This document shows, piece by piece, positions 27,096 to 37,216 of a stretch of 64,000 nucleotides of DNA. The stretch covers positions 1,302,001 through 1,366,000 of the forward strand of contig CAVOHB010000009.1 of NCBI GenBank assembly GCA_963695705.1, read 5' to 3'. A program made the translations under genes and the position numbers. How positions within the stretch are numbered: position 1 is the first letter of the stretch; the number at the start of each line of letters is the position of its first letter. This DNA comes from JBKPNJ01 sp963695705 (GTDB lineage Bacteria; Actinomycetota; Actinomycetes; Propionibacteriales; Nocardioidaceae). The notes beneath the pieces are model-generated. The model was not told the origin of the DNA. It ran no database searches and saw nothing but the letters and a program-made list of their open reading frames with translations.

Positions 27096-28650
27096 ATGGC
27101 CGACCACTACGACGTCATCATCGTGGGCTCGGGAGCAGGTGGCGGCACGCTGGCGCACCGGCTCGCACCCTCCGGGAAGCGGATCCTGGTGCTGGAACGC
27201 GGCGATTGGCTGCCACGCGAAGCTGGAGAACTGGGACGCCGAGGCGGTGTTCGTCGACAACCGGTACGTCTCGACGGACACGTGGCACGACAAGCACGGC
27301 AAGGCGTTCCAGCCCCAGGTGCACTATTTCGTAGGCGGGGCGACAAAGTTCTACGGCGCCGCACTGTACCGGCTCAGAGAGCGCGACTTCGGCGAACTCA
27401 AACACCACGGCGGTATCTCTCCGGCCTGGCCGATCGACTACAGCGTCCTCGAGCCCTACTACACACAGGCCGAGCAGCTGTACCAGGTCCACGGCGCTCG
27501 GGGGGAGGACCCGACCGACCCGCCCGCGTCTGCGCCCTACCCCTATCCCCCGGTCTCACACGAGGTGCGCATTCAGCGGCTGTTCGACGACATGGCCGCG
27601 GCTGGTCTGCATCCGTTCCATTCACCGTCCGGCATCATGCTGGACGAGACCGAGCCTGCCTTCAGTCCCTGTATCCGGTGCGCCACCTGCGATGGGTTCC
27701 CGTGTCTGGTGCACGCCAAGTCCGATGCAGACGTCGTGGCGATGAGGCCGGCTCTGCAGCACGACAACGTGACGCTCGTCCGAAACGCGCACGTGCGCCG
27801 GCTGGAGACCGACTCGTCGGGCCGCTCAGTGACAAGAGTCGTCGCCGAGGTCGATGGGACAGAGGAGGGTTTCGGCGCCGATGTCGTCGTCGTCTCGGCC
27901 GGCGCGGTCAACTCGGCGAAGCTGCTGCTCGCCAGCGCCACGGACAAGCATCCGAACGGTCTGGCCAACGGTTCCGACCAGGTCGGGCGGAACTTCCTCT
28001 ACCACAACAGCCGAGCGTTCCTGGCCGTGTCAACCGAGCGGAACGACACCCGCTTCCAGAAGACGCTCGGTGTGAACGACTACTACTTCGGCGACGACGA
28101 CTTCGAGTACCCGATGGGAAACCTGCAGATGGTCGGCAAGTCGTCCGCACCCATGTACCGGGGCGAGAAGCCGATCGAGGCGGGGTTGGCACCGATGTTC
28201 GTGCTCGGCGACGTCGCCGAGCACGCGATCGACTTCTGGCTCTCGGTCGAGGACCTCCCCGATCCCGACAACAGGGTCACCCTCGACGGGGACGGCGACG
28301 TCATCTTGAGCTATACCCCCAACAACCAGGAGCCGATGGAGCAGCTCTACCGCCGGGTCAAGAAGCACCTCAGCCACCTGGGCATGCACCCGCACCACCT
28401 GATCCCGCGAGACGCCTACATGAAGACCGACATCCCGGTGGCGGGCTGCGCCCACCAGGCCGGAACGGTGCGGTTCGGGACCGACCCGGCCACCTCGGTG
28501 CTCGACACCGACTGCAAGGCTCATGAGCTCGACAACCTGTACGTGGCCGACACGAGCTTCTTCCCGAGCATCGGTGCGGTCAACCCGGCGCTCACCGCGA
28601 TGGCCAATGCGCTGCGGGTCGGCGACCACCTGCTCGCCAGGCTCGGCTAG
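27096..28650 (+). CDS. GMC-family FAD oxidoreductase; frameshift near 27222
   Basis: Glucose-methanol-choline type flavoprotein, about 517 residues restored. It starts MADHYDVIIVGSGAGGGTLA (FAD Rossmann motif); GGATKFYGAALYRLRERDF follows; the C-terminus has NLYVADTSFFPSIGAVNPAL, the usual GMC active-site end with His/Asn. A Cys-rich segment CIRCATCDGFPC (about residue 190) recalls GMC dehydrogenases such as gluconate or sorbose dehydrogenase-like members. One extra base near 27222 splits the first 42 residues from the rest. GAGGAG precedes ATG 27096, 10 nt after ndh. The substrate, probably a sugar or alcohol, is unknown. Confidence 0.87.
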
Positions 28651-28788
28651 GCAACCGCTGCTCAGCGATCGCGAGCCGCTGACAGGCGACGAATAACCGC
28701 GCGGAGGCTAACCGCCCGGTGCCCAATACCTCACAGTCGACAGGGCGGCCTGACTGCACGCCCGCCAGCACTCGCCGGTGGAGCTCGA

Positions 28789-30186
28789 TCAGATCCAGGG
28801 ATCCTGCCAGCCACCGGCTTCGGCCACCAGGTCAGCGGCGGCCTTCGGGCCCCATGAGCCCGGGGCATATGGCTGAACCGGCGGCGGCGCATCCAGGAGG
28901 GGCTGCATGATCCGCCACGCCTCTTCGACGGCGTCCTGCCGGGTGAATCGGGTTGGCAAGCCGAGCATGGCCGCGTGCAGCAGCACCTCGTATGGTGTCG
29001 GGCCTTCGCCGCCTGCTTCGGCGAACTCCACGTCGAGGTCGACCGTCTCCGGTCCGGGCGAGTCGGCTCGACGCGCGTCAGCGGTGATCCTCACCCCGGT
29101 GTACGGATCCATCTTGATCACCAGCTGGTCGGCCTTCGGTGCCCGGTCGCCCACAAAACCGAACCCCAGTCGTGGCGGTCGCTTGAACACCAGGCGAAGT
29201 TCGGTCTGGGTCACGGGGAGGCGCTTGCCGGTGCGGATGAAGAAGGGAATGCCAGACCATCGCCAATTGTCGATGTCAAGACGCAGCGCGGCGTACGTCT
29301 CGGTGTTCGAGTCATCAGCGACGCCGTCGATGGCGCGATAGCCGTCGTACTGGCCACGAACGTAGTTGGCCGGCTCAGCGCTGTGCATCGCCCGGAAGAC
29401 GGCGACCTGATCGTCCTTGATCACATCGCGCCCCGAGGGTGCCTCCATCGCGGCTACCGACACGACCTGCATGAGGTGGTTGACGACGACATCGCGCAAC
29501 GCTCCGACGGGATCGTAGAAGTGCCCGCGATCCTCGACCCCGAAGTCTTCCGCCATGGTGATCTGCACGCATTCGACGTAGTTACGGTTCCAAATGGGCT
29601 CGAGCATGGTGTTGGCGAACCGCATGTACAGAGCCTCCTCCAGGCCCATCTTCCCGAGATAGTGGTCGATCCGGTACAGCTGTGACTCGTCGATGAATTG
29701 GTGCAACTCGGCGGCCAGAGCGCGAGCCGACTCGAGATCGTGGCCGAACGGCTTCTCCACGACGACCCGAGCCGCAGACGTGAGGCCGGCCTCGGCGAGT
29801 TTCCCAACGACCTTGCCGAACAGGAAGGGTGGGATCTCGAGGTAGAAGACCGGACATTCGGTCCCCTTGATCGCCGCCGCGACGCGTTGGTAAGTGTCAG
29901 AGTCGGTGAAGTCACCACTCACGTATGACAACCGGGCCGCGAAACGCTGGAACACGGCTTCGTCGAGCTGCTCGCCGGTGCCTTCGATCGACTCTCGCGC
30001 GCGCTCGATGAGCCGCTTCACGTCCCAGTCGTCGACCGCGACACCCACGATCGGACACGTCAGCAAGCCCCGCGCCTCGAGCCGGTAGAGGGATCTAAAC
30101 GTCATCACCTTCGCCAGGTCCCCGGTGATTCCGAACACCACGAAGACATCAGCTGCACGCGCTTGCTCACTGTCGATGCTTGTCAT
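28789..30186 (-). CDS. zwf: Glucose-6-phosphate dehydrogenase
   Basis: Oxidises glucose 6-phosphate to 6-phosphogluconolactone, making NADPH; first step of the oxidative pentose phosphate path. It has 465 residues. The active site RIDHYLGKMGLEEAL and EKPFGHDLESA are intact. The nucleotide-binding loop reads FGITGDLAKVMTFRSLYRL, with GIT in place of the usual GAS. GGAGAT lies near ATG 30186. No gnd or opcA is present here, suggesting an extra, accessory copy beside the GH15/GMC genes. It is convergent with GMC; the 138 nt between them hold nothing I can identify. Confidence 0.95.
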   Translation of the reverse strand: MTSIDSEQARAADVFVVFGITGDLAKVMTFRSLYRLEARGLLTCPIVGVAVDDWDVKRLIERARESIEGTGEQLDEAVFQRFAARLSYVSGDFTDSDTYQRVAAAIKGTECPVFYLEIPPFLFGKVVGKLAEAGLTSAARVVVEKPFGHDLESARALAAELHQFIDESQLYRIDHYLGKMGLEEALYMRFANTMLEPIWNRNYVECVQITMAEDFGVEDRGHFYDPVGALRDVVVNHLMQVVSVAAMEAPSGRDVIKDDQVAVFRAMHSAEPANYVRGQYDGYRAIDGVADDSNTETYAALRLDIDNWRWSGIPFFIRTGKRLPVTQTELRLVFKRPPRLGFGFVGDRAPKADQLVIKMDPYTGVRITADARRADSPGPETVDLDVEFAEAGGEGPTPYEVLLHAAMLGLPTRFTRQDAVEEAWRIMQPLLDAPPPVQPYAPGSWGPKAAADLVAEAGGWQDPWI

Positions 30187-30652
30187 AACTATCTCGATCT
30201 CCGTCTCTCGTCGGTCGTCGTGCCCTGCCCGCTCGGTGAGGTGCAGCGATGACTGTCCGATCGGCGGTCACCGAGGCACTATCTTCAGCGAAGCGCACCA
30301 AAGACTCACACGCGCATCTCCTCCTCGCCTCGCCCAGAACGGGTGACTTGTCCAGCACCACCCCCGTGGGTGTGGCCGTCAGTTCGCTGCCATCGGCGGT
30401 GGCCGGGACGGCGTGACACACGCCTTGGGCGGGAGGTCCCCGGTGGCGTCCTGGGCGAGCGTCACCAACGGCGGCCGCGGGTGCCAACACGGTGAGCAGC
30501 AGTGACATGTGGGGCACCCGGCACTGACATCGTGCGCGGTGGCGGAACTGACCCTGCCCTAGGGCCTTCCTCTGCTGGTCGAGGACCTGTCGACGGACAT
30601 GGACTACGGTCCGGACAAGCGATTGCAAACCACGAGCGGAAGGAGGCACCTG
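30187..30652. other. Divergent intergenic region, zwf / MBL hydrolase
   Basis: This 466-nt stretch has no ORF with convincing coding character. It must contain the two divergent promoters. GGCGTG-ACA-CACGCC (30410-30424) is a perfect short inverted repeat that could be an operator. No DosR-type or other known box was found. Confidence 0.3.
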
Positions 30653-31483
30653 GTGCTGAGGCAGGTCGCGGAGGGTGTCCTGATCCACAAGAGCGATTTC
30701 CTCCAGAGCAACGCCATCATCGTGCAGGGCTGGGCTGGCGTGTTGCTCATCGACCCCGGGGTGACCGGCGACGAAATCACCTGCCTCGCGAACGACCTTC
30801 GCGAGCTGGGCCAGCCCGTTGTGGCAGGCTTCTCGACACATCCGCACTGGGATCACCTGCTCTGGCGCGCCGAGCTCGGCGCGGCGCCTCGTTACGGCAC
30901 GGCCCGCTGCGGGGGCACTGTTCGAGATCGGCTGTCGGACCCGCGTGGGAAGGCCCGCCTCGCCGAGCTGCTGCCGCCGGACATCGCCGGGCAGATACCC
31001 CTGGACCTGCTCGGCCTCATTACCGGTCTGTCCGCTGACACGACGCAGATTCCTTGGGATGGCCCTCAAGTCCGGATCATCGAGCACCAGGCGCATGCCC
31101 CTGGACATGCGGCGCTGTTGATCGAGGACCGCGGGGTCCTCGTCGCCGGCGACATGCTTTCGGATGTCCTGATTCCGATGCTCGACCTGAACGACACCGC
31201 TGACCCGATCGAGGGCTACCTCACCGCGCTTCGGCTGTTCGAGGGCGTGGCGGGCGACGTCGACGTCGTCGTCCCGGGTCATGGGTCCATCGGCGGAGCT
31301 GTTCAGGTACCCGCACGGATCGACCAGGATCGCGCGTACGTGCATGCCCTGCGTGACGCCGGTTTGCCCGGCGACCCGCGGATCGGCCCATCGGCCACGT
31401 ACGGCAGGGACTGGCTGCCCGGCGTGCATGAACGGCAGCGACAACACCTCGCCCGCAGAGAGCGCGACGGCACGCCCGGATAG
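30653..31483 (+). CDS. MBL-fold metallo-hydrolase
   Basis: A 276-residue metallo-beta-lactamase-fold protein. Metal-ligand motifs are FSTHPHWDH (HxHxDH), the His of APGHAALLIED, the Asp of VLVAGDMLSDV and VVPGHGS near the C-terminus, so two metal ions should be bound. I chose GTG 30653 because AGGAGG lies 6 nt upstream; an in-frame ATG 18 codons earlier (30599) has no such site. Members include glyoxalase II, lactonases and persulfide dioxygenases; nothing here picks a substrate. It stands alone between divergent zwf and convergent eis. Confidence 0.88.
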   Translation: MLRQVAEGVLIHKSDFLQSNAIIVQGWAGVLLIDPGVTGDEITCLANDLRELGQPVVAGFSTHPHWDHLLWRAELGAAPRYGTARCGGTVRDRLSDPRGKARLAELLPPDIAGQIPLDLLGLITGLSADTTQIPWDGPQVRIIEHQAHAPGHAALLIEDRGVLVAGDMLSDVLIPMLDLNDTADPIEGYLTALRLFEGVAGDVDVVVPGHGSIGGAVQVPARIDQDRAYVHALRDAGLPGDPRIGPSATYGRDWLPGVHERQRQHLARRERDGTPG

Positions 31484-31505
31484 AGACGGCTGAGGCGCGT
31501 CCCGG

Positions 31506-32774
31506 CTAGAACCCGACCGCAGCGGTCGGAGCGACCTCGGCCCGCATGGCTCGCCACAGCTCGGCCAGCGCGCCTTTCCGGCGCTCTGTCACCAGACCCG
31601 CGCGCTGGAGCGCGACGAGATTGCCGCCACCGAGGTAGGCCGCCCCGAGCGCCTCCGTGCGCAGGGACAAGTCGGATTCAGCCGTCGCCCTCTGCACCGT
31701 CGCCTCACCAGCTTCGTCGGCCCGGATCCGCCACCGTCCGCTGTTCCATGGAGCGACGGTGTCGGTGACATCGACCACGACGTCGCACGGCGCGCTCCAC
31801 GCCCGGTCCTGCAGTGCTTCCGGAAGGTCGACCAGTCGCACCCACAGGCTGTCGTAGGTCGCCACGTCCGACGCCGCCCTTGGGCCGCCGGCCCACAGCA
31901 GTAGCGGGTCGTCGATCCCGACGGTGCCCACCTTGACAGTCCCCATCAGGTCGAAGTCGACCAACCGGCGCAGCAGAGCCAGCTGTGCAGTGGGGTCGCC
32001 GACCAGAGCCCACGCGAATAGCTCTCCCGCTGGCCGGGCATGCTCCCACTTGTGCGTGCGTCGGAACATCGTGAACCCGACGTCCACGCCGTCGCGGCGG
32101 GCAAAGAGCACCCGCCGGGGCTCCTTGTCCCGAAGCTGCTCGGGCAGCTGGTGGCAGATCCGGGCGTAGTAGCCGGTGTTGCCGACCACCGAGCCGAGAC
32201 CGAGGTACTTCAGATGGCACTCTCGCATTCGTTTGGGTACGGCGGGATCGGACACCGTCACCAGATGTGTGGTGACCTCAGCGGCCGCGTCGCCCAGATG
32301 GGGCGAGCTGAGCGTGGCACCCCTCCCCAGGCTCACCTCCAGCTCCAGTGACGCAAGCCCGTAGCCGAAGCGGCCGTAGATGGCCGGCTCACTCGAATGC
32401 AGCGCCGAGACGTGGGTCCCCTCCTCTTCGTGCACCTGCTCGAGGTGGTGGCGCAGCATGGCTGTGAGCACACCTTTGCGCCGGTGGTCGGGATGGACAC
32501 CCACCCAGGTGAGTCCCGCGCACGACACTTGCCGGACACTCGCGTCCCGGCCGGGGATCCCCAGTGTCAACGGAAAGACGCCATAGATGCCGGGATACGT
32601 CCCCGGCTCGGAGCCGTCCACATCAGCGGCGAAGCGCTGCCCTTCGGGAAGGCCGATCAACTGCTCCTCAATGGGGGCTGTGGGGACTTCGTCGAACCAG
32701 ACCATGTGGTCCGTGGCGAGGAAACGCTCAGGGTCGCTCGCGCGCCCCACGCGGATCAGGTACTCGGTCACCAT
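31506..32774 (-). CDS. GNAT-family N-acetyltransferase, Eis-like
   Basis: A 422-residue protein with the tripartite Eis architecture: N-terminal GNAT domain with CAGLTWVGVHPDHRRKGVLT (acetyl-CoA loop) and SSEPAIYGRFGYGLAS, a second GNAT-like half, and a C-terminal SCP2-like domain with LGAAYLGGGNLVALQRAG. It ends in Phe (AAVGF), matching the conserved terminal carboxylate that acts as catalytic base in Eis enzymes. ATG 32774 is preferred over a TTG three codons upstream. Eis proteins acetylate aminoglycosides, peptides or spermidine; the native substrate here is unknown. It is divergent from an MFS exporter. Confidence 0.9.
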   Translation of the reverse strand: MVTEYLIRVGRASDPERFLATDHMVWFDEVPTAPIEEQLIGLPEGQRFAADVDGSEPGTYPGIYGVFPLTLGIPGRDASVRQVSCAGLTWVGVHPDHRRKGVLTAMLRHHLEQVHEEEGTHVSALHSSEPAIYGRFGYGLASLELEVSLGRGATLSSPHLGDAAAEVTTHLVTVSDPAVPKRMRECHLKYLGLGSVVGNTGYYARICHQLPEQLRDKEPRRVLFARRDGVDVGFTMFRRTHKWEHARPAGELFAWALVGDPTAQLALLRRLVDFDLMGTVKVGTVGIDDPLLLWAGGPRAASDVATYDSLWVRLVDLPEALQDRAWSAPCDVVVDVTDTVAPWNSGRWRIRADEAGEATVQRATAESDLSLRTEALGAAYLGGGNLVALQRAGLVTERRKGALAELWRAMRAEVAPTAAVGF

Positions 32775-32959
32775 CGCAGCCAATCGCTAGCGGGCAGCAA
32801 AGAGCAACCCCTTTAGGCCGGGCCACCGCAGAGCCCTGGCAACGGGCCGACAAGGCCCTCGCCTGATCCGCGACACACCAACGGCCCGGTATCGTCATTC
32901 AGATTGCAGCGGCTCAGGCTGCGGGGCACAACGGGTGCGTCACAAACCGAGAGGGCGAC

Positions 32960-34559
32960 ATGAGTAGCAGTCCAGACGAGAGCATTGAGCCTGAGGGTTC
33001 GGGGAGCCGTCGACTGATGCTGCTGCTGGCGGCGGCGATGTTCGTCCTGGTGGTCGACACGTCCCTGATGAACGTGTCGATCTCCGCGGTCATCACCGAC
33101 CTGGACACGACAGCCAGCGGCGTCCAGTCCGCCATCGCTCTCGAGGCACTCGTCTCGGCGGCGTTCATCTTGATCAACAGCAAGGTCGGCGACCTGATCG
33201 GCCGGAAGCGGGCGTACGCCCTGGGTCTCCTGGCGTATGCCATCGGCGCGTTGGCGATGACGCTTGCCCAGAGCCTTACGGCGATCATCATCTTCTGGGC
33301 GATCATCGGTGGGCTCGGCGCCTCACTGCTGCTGCCGGCCATGCAGTCGCTGATCCACGGCAACTTCGCGGGCGCCGCCCAGAAGCAGGCCTACGCACTG
33401 GTCGGCGCCGCAGCCGCCATCGCCGCCGCGATCGGTCCGCTGCTCGGCGGGTTCGTCACGACCTATCTGTCGTGGCGGGTCGGTTTCGGGTTGGAGGTCG
33501 TGATCATCGGCGTCGTGCTGAGCCAGCTCGGGTTGGTGCGCGACGTCCCCTACACCGGCTCGCGCCAGGTCGACGTGGTCGGCGCCATCCTGTCCGTCGT
33601 CGGCATGGGCGGTGTGGTGCTGGGGATCCTGGTCTGGCAAGAGGGCGGTGAGTACGTCGGCTTGCTCATGGTCGTCGGGGCAGTGGCGCTCGTGGTGCTT
33701 GCTCGGTGGCTCATCAAGCGCAAGCGCGAGGGGCGGGTGACCCTGCTGGATCCGGACCTGTTCCGGCATCCGAACTTCACCGCCGGAGTCACCGGTCAGA
33801 TGATGCAGCAGATCGCCTTGGGCGGGGCCATGATCGCCCTGCCGCTGTTCCTCCAGATGACGCTCGAGTACAACGCTCTCGAAGCCGGCCTGTCCCTGGC
33901 CCCGCTGTCGCTGACCATGTTCGCGGCGGCGCTGGTCGCCGGCAAGAGAGGCCGGCGACCGGCGTCCCGCCGCGATCATCCGCGCCGGCTTCCTGCTGAC
34001 CAGCGTCGGGATCGCGATCATCATCCCGTTCGTGCCCAGGGTGGACAGCGGCTGGTACCTCGTGGTCCCGCTCGCCATCGCGGGTTGCGGCCTGGGCTTG
34101 TTGGTATCGCAGCTCAACAACTACACACTCGCACCGGTCGAGGAGGAACGGGTCAGCGAGGCCGCCGGCGTGAACTCGGCCGCCGGGTCCTTCGGACTCT
34201 CCTTCGGGCTCGCCATGGCCGGGGGCCTCATGCTCGCCGCGCTGTCGGTCAGCTTCACCCACATGACCGAGAACAGCCAGGTCATCCCGGCAGCCCAGCA
34301 GGCACAGATCGCCGCCGCCCTCGAAGATGACGCCGAGATCATGAGCAACACCCAGCTTGCCGAGCAGATCACCGGCGAGCCGCCAGCGGTCGAGGCAGAG
34401 GTCCTGGCCATCAACAACGACGCCCGCAACCTCTCGCTGCAGATCGCCCTGCTCGTGCCACTCCTCGCCGGCCTGGTCGGACTCGGCAACTCCTTCCGAA
34501 TGCTGCGTCTGCCCGACCAGAAACCGTCGTCCTCACTCGACGGGATGGACTTCGGCTGA
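32960..34559 (+). CDS. MFS transporter, DHA2 (EmrB/QacA) type; frameshift near 33950
   Basis: Multidrug-type proton antiporter, about 532 residues and 14 spans when restored. The first helix is AMFVLVVDTSLMNVSI; motif A is GDLIGRKRAYALG; motif C lies in AIAAAIGPLLGGFV. One extra G near 33950 shifts the frame between ALVAGKR and AGDRRPAAIIRAGFLL, after helix 9; the rest ends PSSSLDGMDFG. GAGAGGG precedes ATG 32960. Opposite the Eis-like gene it may form a drug-tolerance pair. A fragment of a related MFS gene lies at 14093. Confidence 0.88.
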
Positions 34560-34791
34560 CCACCAGGGCAGCGTGGGGCGCCTCAGCCTTCGGGTGAAAT
34601 CACATCGCTCCCTGTGGGTGGGCCTCCGGCCGCCTTGACTTCCCAATATCGTGGCTGCCCGCCAAGCGGAAACCGACCAGCGCGTCGTGAAGGTCGGATC
34701 CGTCGAGCGGGCGCGGTCGGTGACGTCGCGCACCCAGACGACCGCCGCGGTCTCGGGGCGGTACCTTACGGGAAACCTTGAGAGGCAGAAT

Positions 34792-36231
34792 ATGGACACC
34801 AAGCAGGTCAGCCACCCCAGTGTCGATGAGCGCAAGGCACTCGGTAAGAGGGCGCGCGAGACGTCGCCGCTCTCTGGGCACGCGGGCTGGGCTCCCGCGA
34901 CCGACCGCCCGGATCCGGTCGGATTGCTCGAGGAGCAGAACGCCACCCGAGAGGCAGACCTGGTGCCTGTTCGCCACGGAAGGATGCTGGTCTCACCCTT
35001 CACCTTCTACCGCGGTGCGGCGAAGATCATGGCGGCCGACCTCAAGGCCACGCCACGGGCCGGTCTGACCACCCAGCTGTGTGGCGACGCCCACCTGTCC
35101 AACTTCGGAGTCTTCGCTTCACCTGAGCGCAACCTGATGTTCGACCTCAACGACTTCGACGAGACCCTCCCGGGGCCCTTCGAGTACGACGTCAAACGCA
35201 TGTCAGCAAGCTTTACCATCGCGAGCCGTAACAACGGCTTCACCAAGGCTGAGACCCGCGATATAACCCTCACCTCCGTTCGCGCCTACCGAGAGGCGAT
35301 GACCGAGTTCGCCCAGATGCGCACCCTGGACATCTGGTACGCCCATCTGTCAGAGCAGGACCTGATGGCAGGGATCAACAACATTCTCTCCGCCAAGAGG
35401 AAGACCAAGGCTGACAAGAAGCTCCGCGACCGGGCGGCGAAAGTAGCCAAGAAAAGCGCGCTCAAGGCACGAACCCGCGACAGCCTGCAGGCGCTGTCCA
35501 AGCTAGCCGAGCAGGTCGACGGCAACTATCGCATCGTCAGCCAGCCGCCGACCATCATCCCGGTCCGGGAACTGGGCCCATCCCTCGGCATGTCTCCTGA
35601 CCAGGTGGAGGAGACGATCCACGACCAGCTCCGGGCGTACCGTGCCACGCTGCAGCCGGATCGGCGCGCACTGTTGGAGCGGTTCCAGCTCGTCGACGTG
35701 GCGCGCAAGGTGGTGGGTGTCGGCAGCGTCGGCACAAGGGCGTTCATCATCCTGCTCCAAGGCCGCGACCAGCAGGATCCCCTCTTCCTGCAGGTCAAGG
35801 AAGCCACCAGGTCAGTGCTCGAGGACCACCTGCCGAAGAGTCGCTACCGGGAGCCGGGCGCTCGCGTCGTGCATGGTCAGCGGATGATGCAGGCCGCGAG
35901 TGACATCTTCCTGGGCTGGTCGAAGGGGGTCCAGGAAAACCGTCACCTCTACTGGCGCCAGCTTCGCGACATGAAGGGATCGGCCGAGGTGGAGACCATG
36001 AAGCCGTTCGGGCTGACGTGGTACGCCGAGCAGTGCGGATGGACACTCGCCCGGGCGCACGCCCGGTCCGGTGACCCGGTTGCGATGGCCGGCTATCTCG
36101 GAAAGAGCGACGAATTCGACAGGTCAGTCACGGACTTCTCCGAGCGCTACGCGGACCAGAACGACAAGGACTTCGAGGCGTTCACCGCGGCGATACGTTC
36201 CGGGCGGCTGGAGGCCAGTGAAGGTGTCTAA
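34792..36231 (+). CDS. DUF2252 family protein
   Basis: A 479-residue soluble protein of the DUF2252 family. Marks are FTFYRGAAKIMAADLKATPR, QLCGDAHLSNFGVF, MFDLNDFDETLPGPFEYDVK and ASRNNGFTKAE, consistent with the kinase-like fold proposed for the family (GDAHxxNFG resembles a catalytic loop and DFDE a metal-binding loop). Residues 195-225 are very Lys/Arg/Ala-rich (AKRKTKADKKLRDRAAKVAK). Biochemical function is unknown. GAGAGG lies 8 nt before ATG 34792. The 232 nt upstream (34560-34791) hold no other gene. Confidence 0.88.
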   Translation: MDTKQVSHPSVDERKALGKRARETSPLSGHAGWAPATDRPDPVGLLEEQNATREADLVPVRHGRMLVSPFTFYRGAAKIMAADLKATPRAGLTTQLCGDAHLSNFGVFASPERNLMFDLNDFDETLPGPFEYDVKRMSASFTIASRNNGFTKAETRDITLTSVRAYREAMTEFAQMRTLDIWYAHLSEQDLMAGINNILSAKRKTKADKKLRDRAAKVAKKSALKARTRDSLQALSKLAEQVDGNYRIVSQPPTIIPVRELGPSLGMSPDQVEETIHDQLRAYRATLQPDRRALLERFQLVDVARKVVGVGSVGTRAFIILLQGRDQQDPLFLQVKEATRSVLEDHLPKSRYREPGARVVHGQRMMQAASDIFLGWSKGVQENRHLYWRQLRDMKGSAEVETMKPFGLTWYAEQCGWTLARAHARSGDPVAMAGYLGKSDEFDRSVTDFSERYADQNDKDFEAFTAAIRSGRLEASEGV

Positions 36232-36321
36232 CCCGCAAGAGCCTCGGCGGGACCCGACCCGACCGAGGGCCCCCACGGCAAGCGCAGTTTTGTGCGATGC
36301 GGCCGTTAGCGCTGCATTGTT

Positions 36322-36344
36322 GTGGTGGAGCTGAGGGGACTCGA
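36322..36344 (-). repeat. Copy of the tRNA-Ala 3' end (candidate attachment site)
   Basis: These 23 bp are identical to 37217-37239, i.e. the encoded CCA, the acceptor 3' strand and part of the T arm of tRNA-Ala, in the same orientation. No other part of the tRNA is present. Such a copy is what site-specific integration at a tRNA 3' end leaves behind. No integrase gene lies between the copies. Confidence 0.7.
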
Positions 36345-36422
36345 CAGCCGGTACGTGGCAACAAGTAGCCGATGAGCGGTCGCCCGTCAGCGGCGTGATG
36401 CCTCGGCGAGATGGGTGTCGTC

Positions 36423-36881
36423 CTAGATGCTGTATCGCAGGGTGTATACGGTGCGGCCGCTTTCGCTGATCCGCACGTGGATGGTGCCCTCGATGCCGCG
36501 GTACCTGCCGGAGCCGTGCGTGATCCGGCCGGTGAAGTCATGCACGTCGGTAACGGTGTCGACGTTGAAGTAGCTGTCGATTAGCCCGCCCTTCAGGGCG
36601 GTGCCTAGCCAGAAGCGCAACTGGTCAGTCTTCGGGTCGAACACGCCAGAGAAGCTCTCGTAGCCGACAATCTTGTGGGTGGCCGGAGACCGGAGCAGGT
36701 CCACGCCAGCGGGGTGGTTGTCGCTCAGCGGGTGCGACTCGATCTGGTGGCTCACAACGCGCTTCACGTGCTGACTGCGTTCCGAGGCCGTCGGCCCGGC
36801 TGCGTCCGACGATGTCGACGCTCCCGCGAGCCCAATCAGCATGACCGCCGAGGCTGCTGCTGTGATGACGAGTTTCTTCAT
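36423..36881 (-). CDS. Secreted protein, allene-oxide-cyclase-barrel/dirigent-like
   Basis: A 152-residue protein with a clear Sec signal peptide: MKKLVITAAASAVMLIGLAG, cleaved near ASTSSDAAG. The mature part of about 125 residues is beta-rich: ESFSGVFDPKTDQLRFWLGT, ALKGGLIDSYF, FTGRITHGSGRYRGIEGTIH, TVYTLRYSI. The GxxxD...ALKGGLI and GxGRYRGIEGT patterns resemble the small AOC-like/dirigent-like barrel proteins of actinobacteria. Function is unknown. GGAGT lies 6 nt before ATG 36881. It is the only gene between the two tRNA-Ala 3'-end repeats. Confidence 0.7.
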   Translation of the reverse strand: MKKLVITAAASAVMLIGLAGASTSSDAAGPTASERSQHVKRVVSHQIESHPLSDNHPAGVDLLRSPATHKIVGYESFSGVFDPKTDQLRFWLGTALKGGLIDSYFNVDTVTDVHDFTGRITHGSGRYRGIEGTIHVRISESGRTVYTLRYSI

Positions 36882-37126
36882 GTCGAACTCCTAGACATGT
36901 GACCGGTGGCGGCCAGAAGATGGCGACGTCGATCGTCGCACCGCCGTTCCAAGCGCTCCGAAGCCGGATTTGGAGCAATGTGGAGCACAACCTCGTGAAC
37001 TCATCAGGAGCCGACACCGCCATGTTCGCATCACCAGCGCACATTGGGAAAGCTCAACCGCGCACGGACAGCGGCATGAGCGGACGTGCCGGTGACGCGG
37101 CACACCCGCGTAGAGTCGCGGGCAGA
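36882..37126. other. Intergenic DNA between the AOC-like gene and the tRNA-Ala terminator
   Basis: No gene is supported here. The stretch contains several AT-richer patches (near 36965 and 37050) unlike the neighbouring core genes, in keeping with acquired DNA, and presumably the promoter of the secreted protein gene. Confidence 0.3.
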
Positions 37127-37163
37127 CAAAATGTGGTGGCGGGCTGCTCGCGTGGAGCCCGCC
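37127..37163 (-). terminator. Terminator of tRNA-Ala
   Basis: Perfect 8-bp inverted repeat GGCGGGCT / AGCCCGCC (arms 37156-37163 and 37138-37145, read on the minus strand) followed by ACCACATTTTG, about 55 nt after the tRNA 3' end. Confidence 0.6.
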
Positions 37164-37216
37164 GCCCACGGGGCCTCTCCCAAGGGCAAGCCGATCAGCG
37201 GCTGACCTGCATCACC

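Noticed and set aside
11066..33950. Programmed ribosomal frameshifting as the cause of the many frame breaks
   Set aside because: The sites share no slippery heptamer or downstream stem, affect unrelated families, and need both plus and minus shifts.
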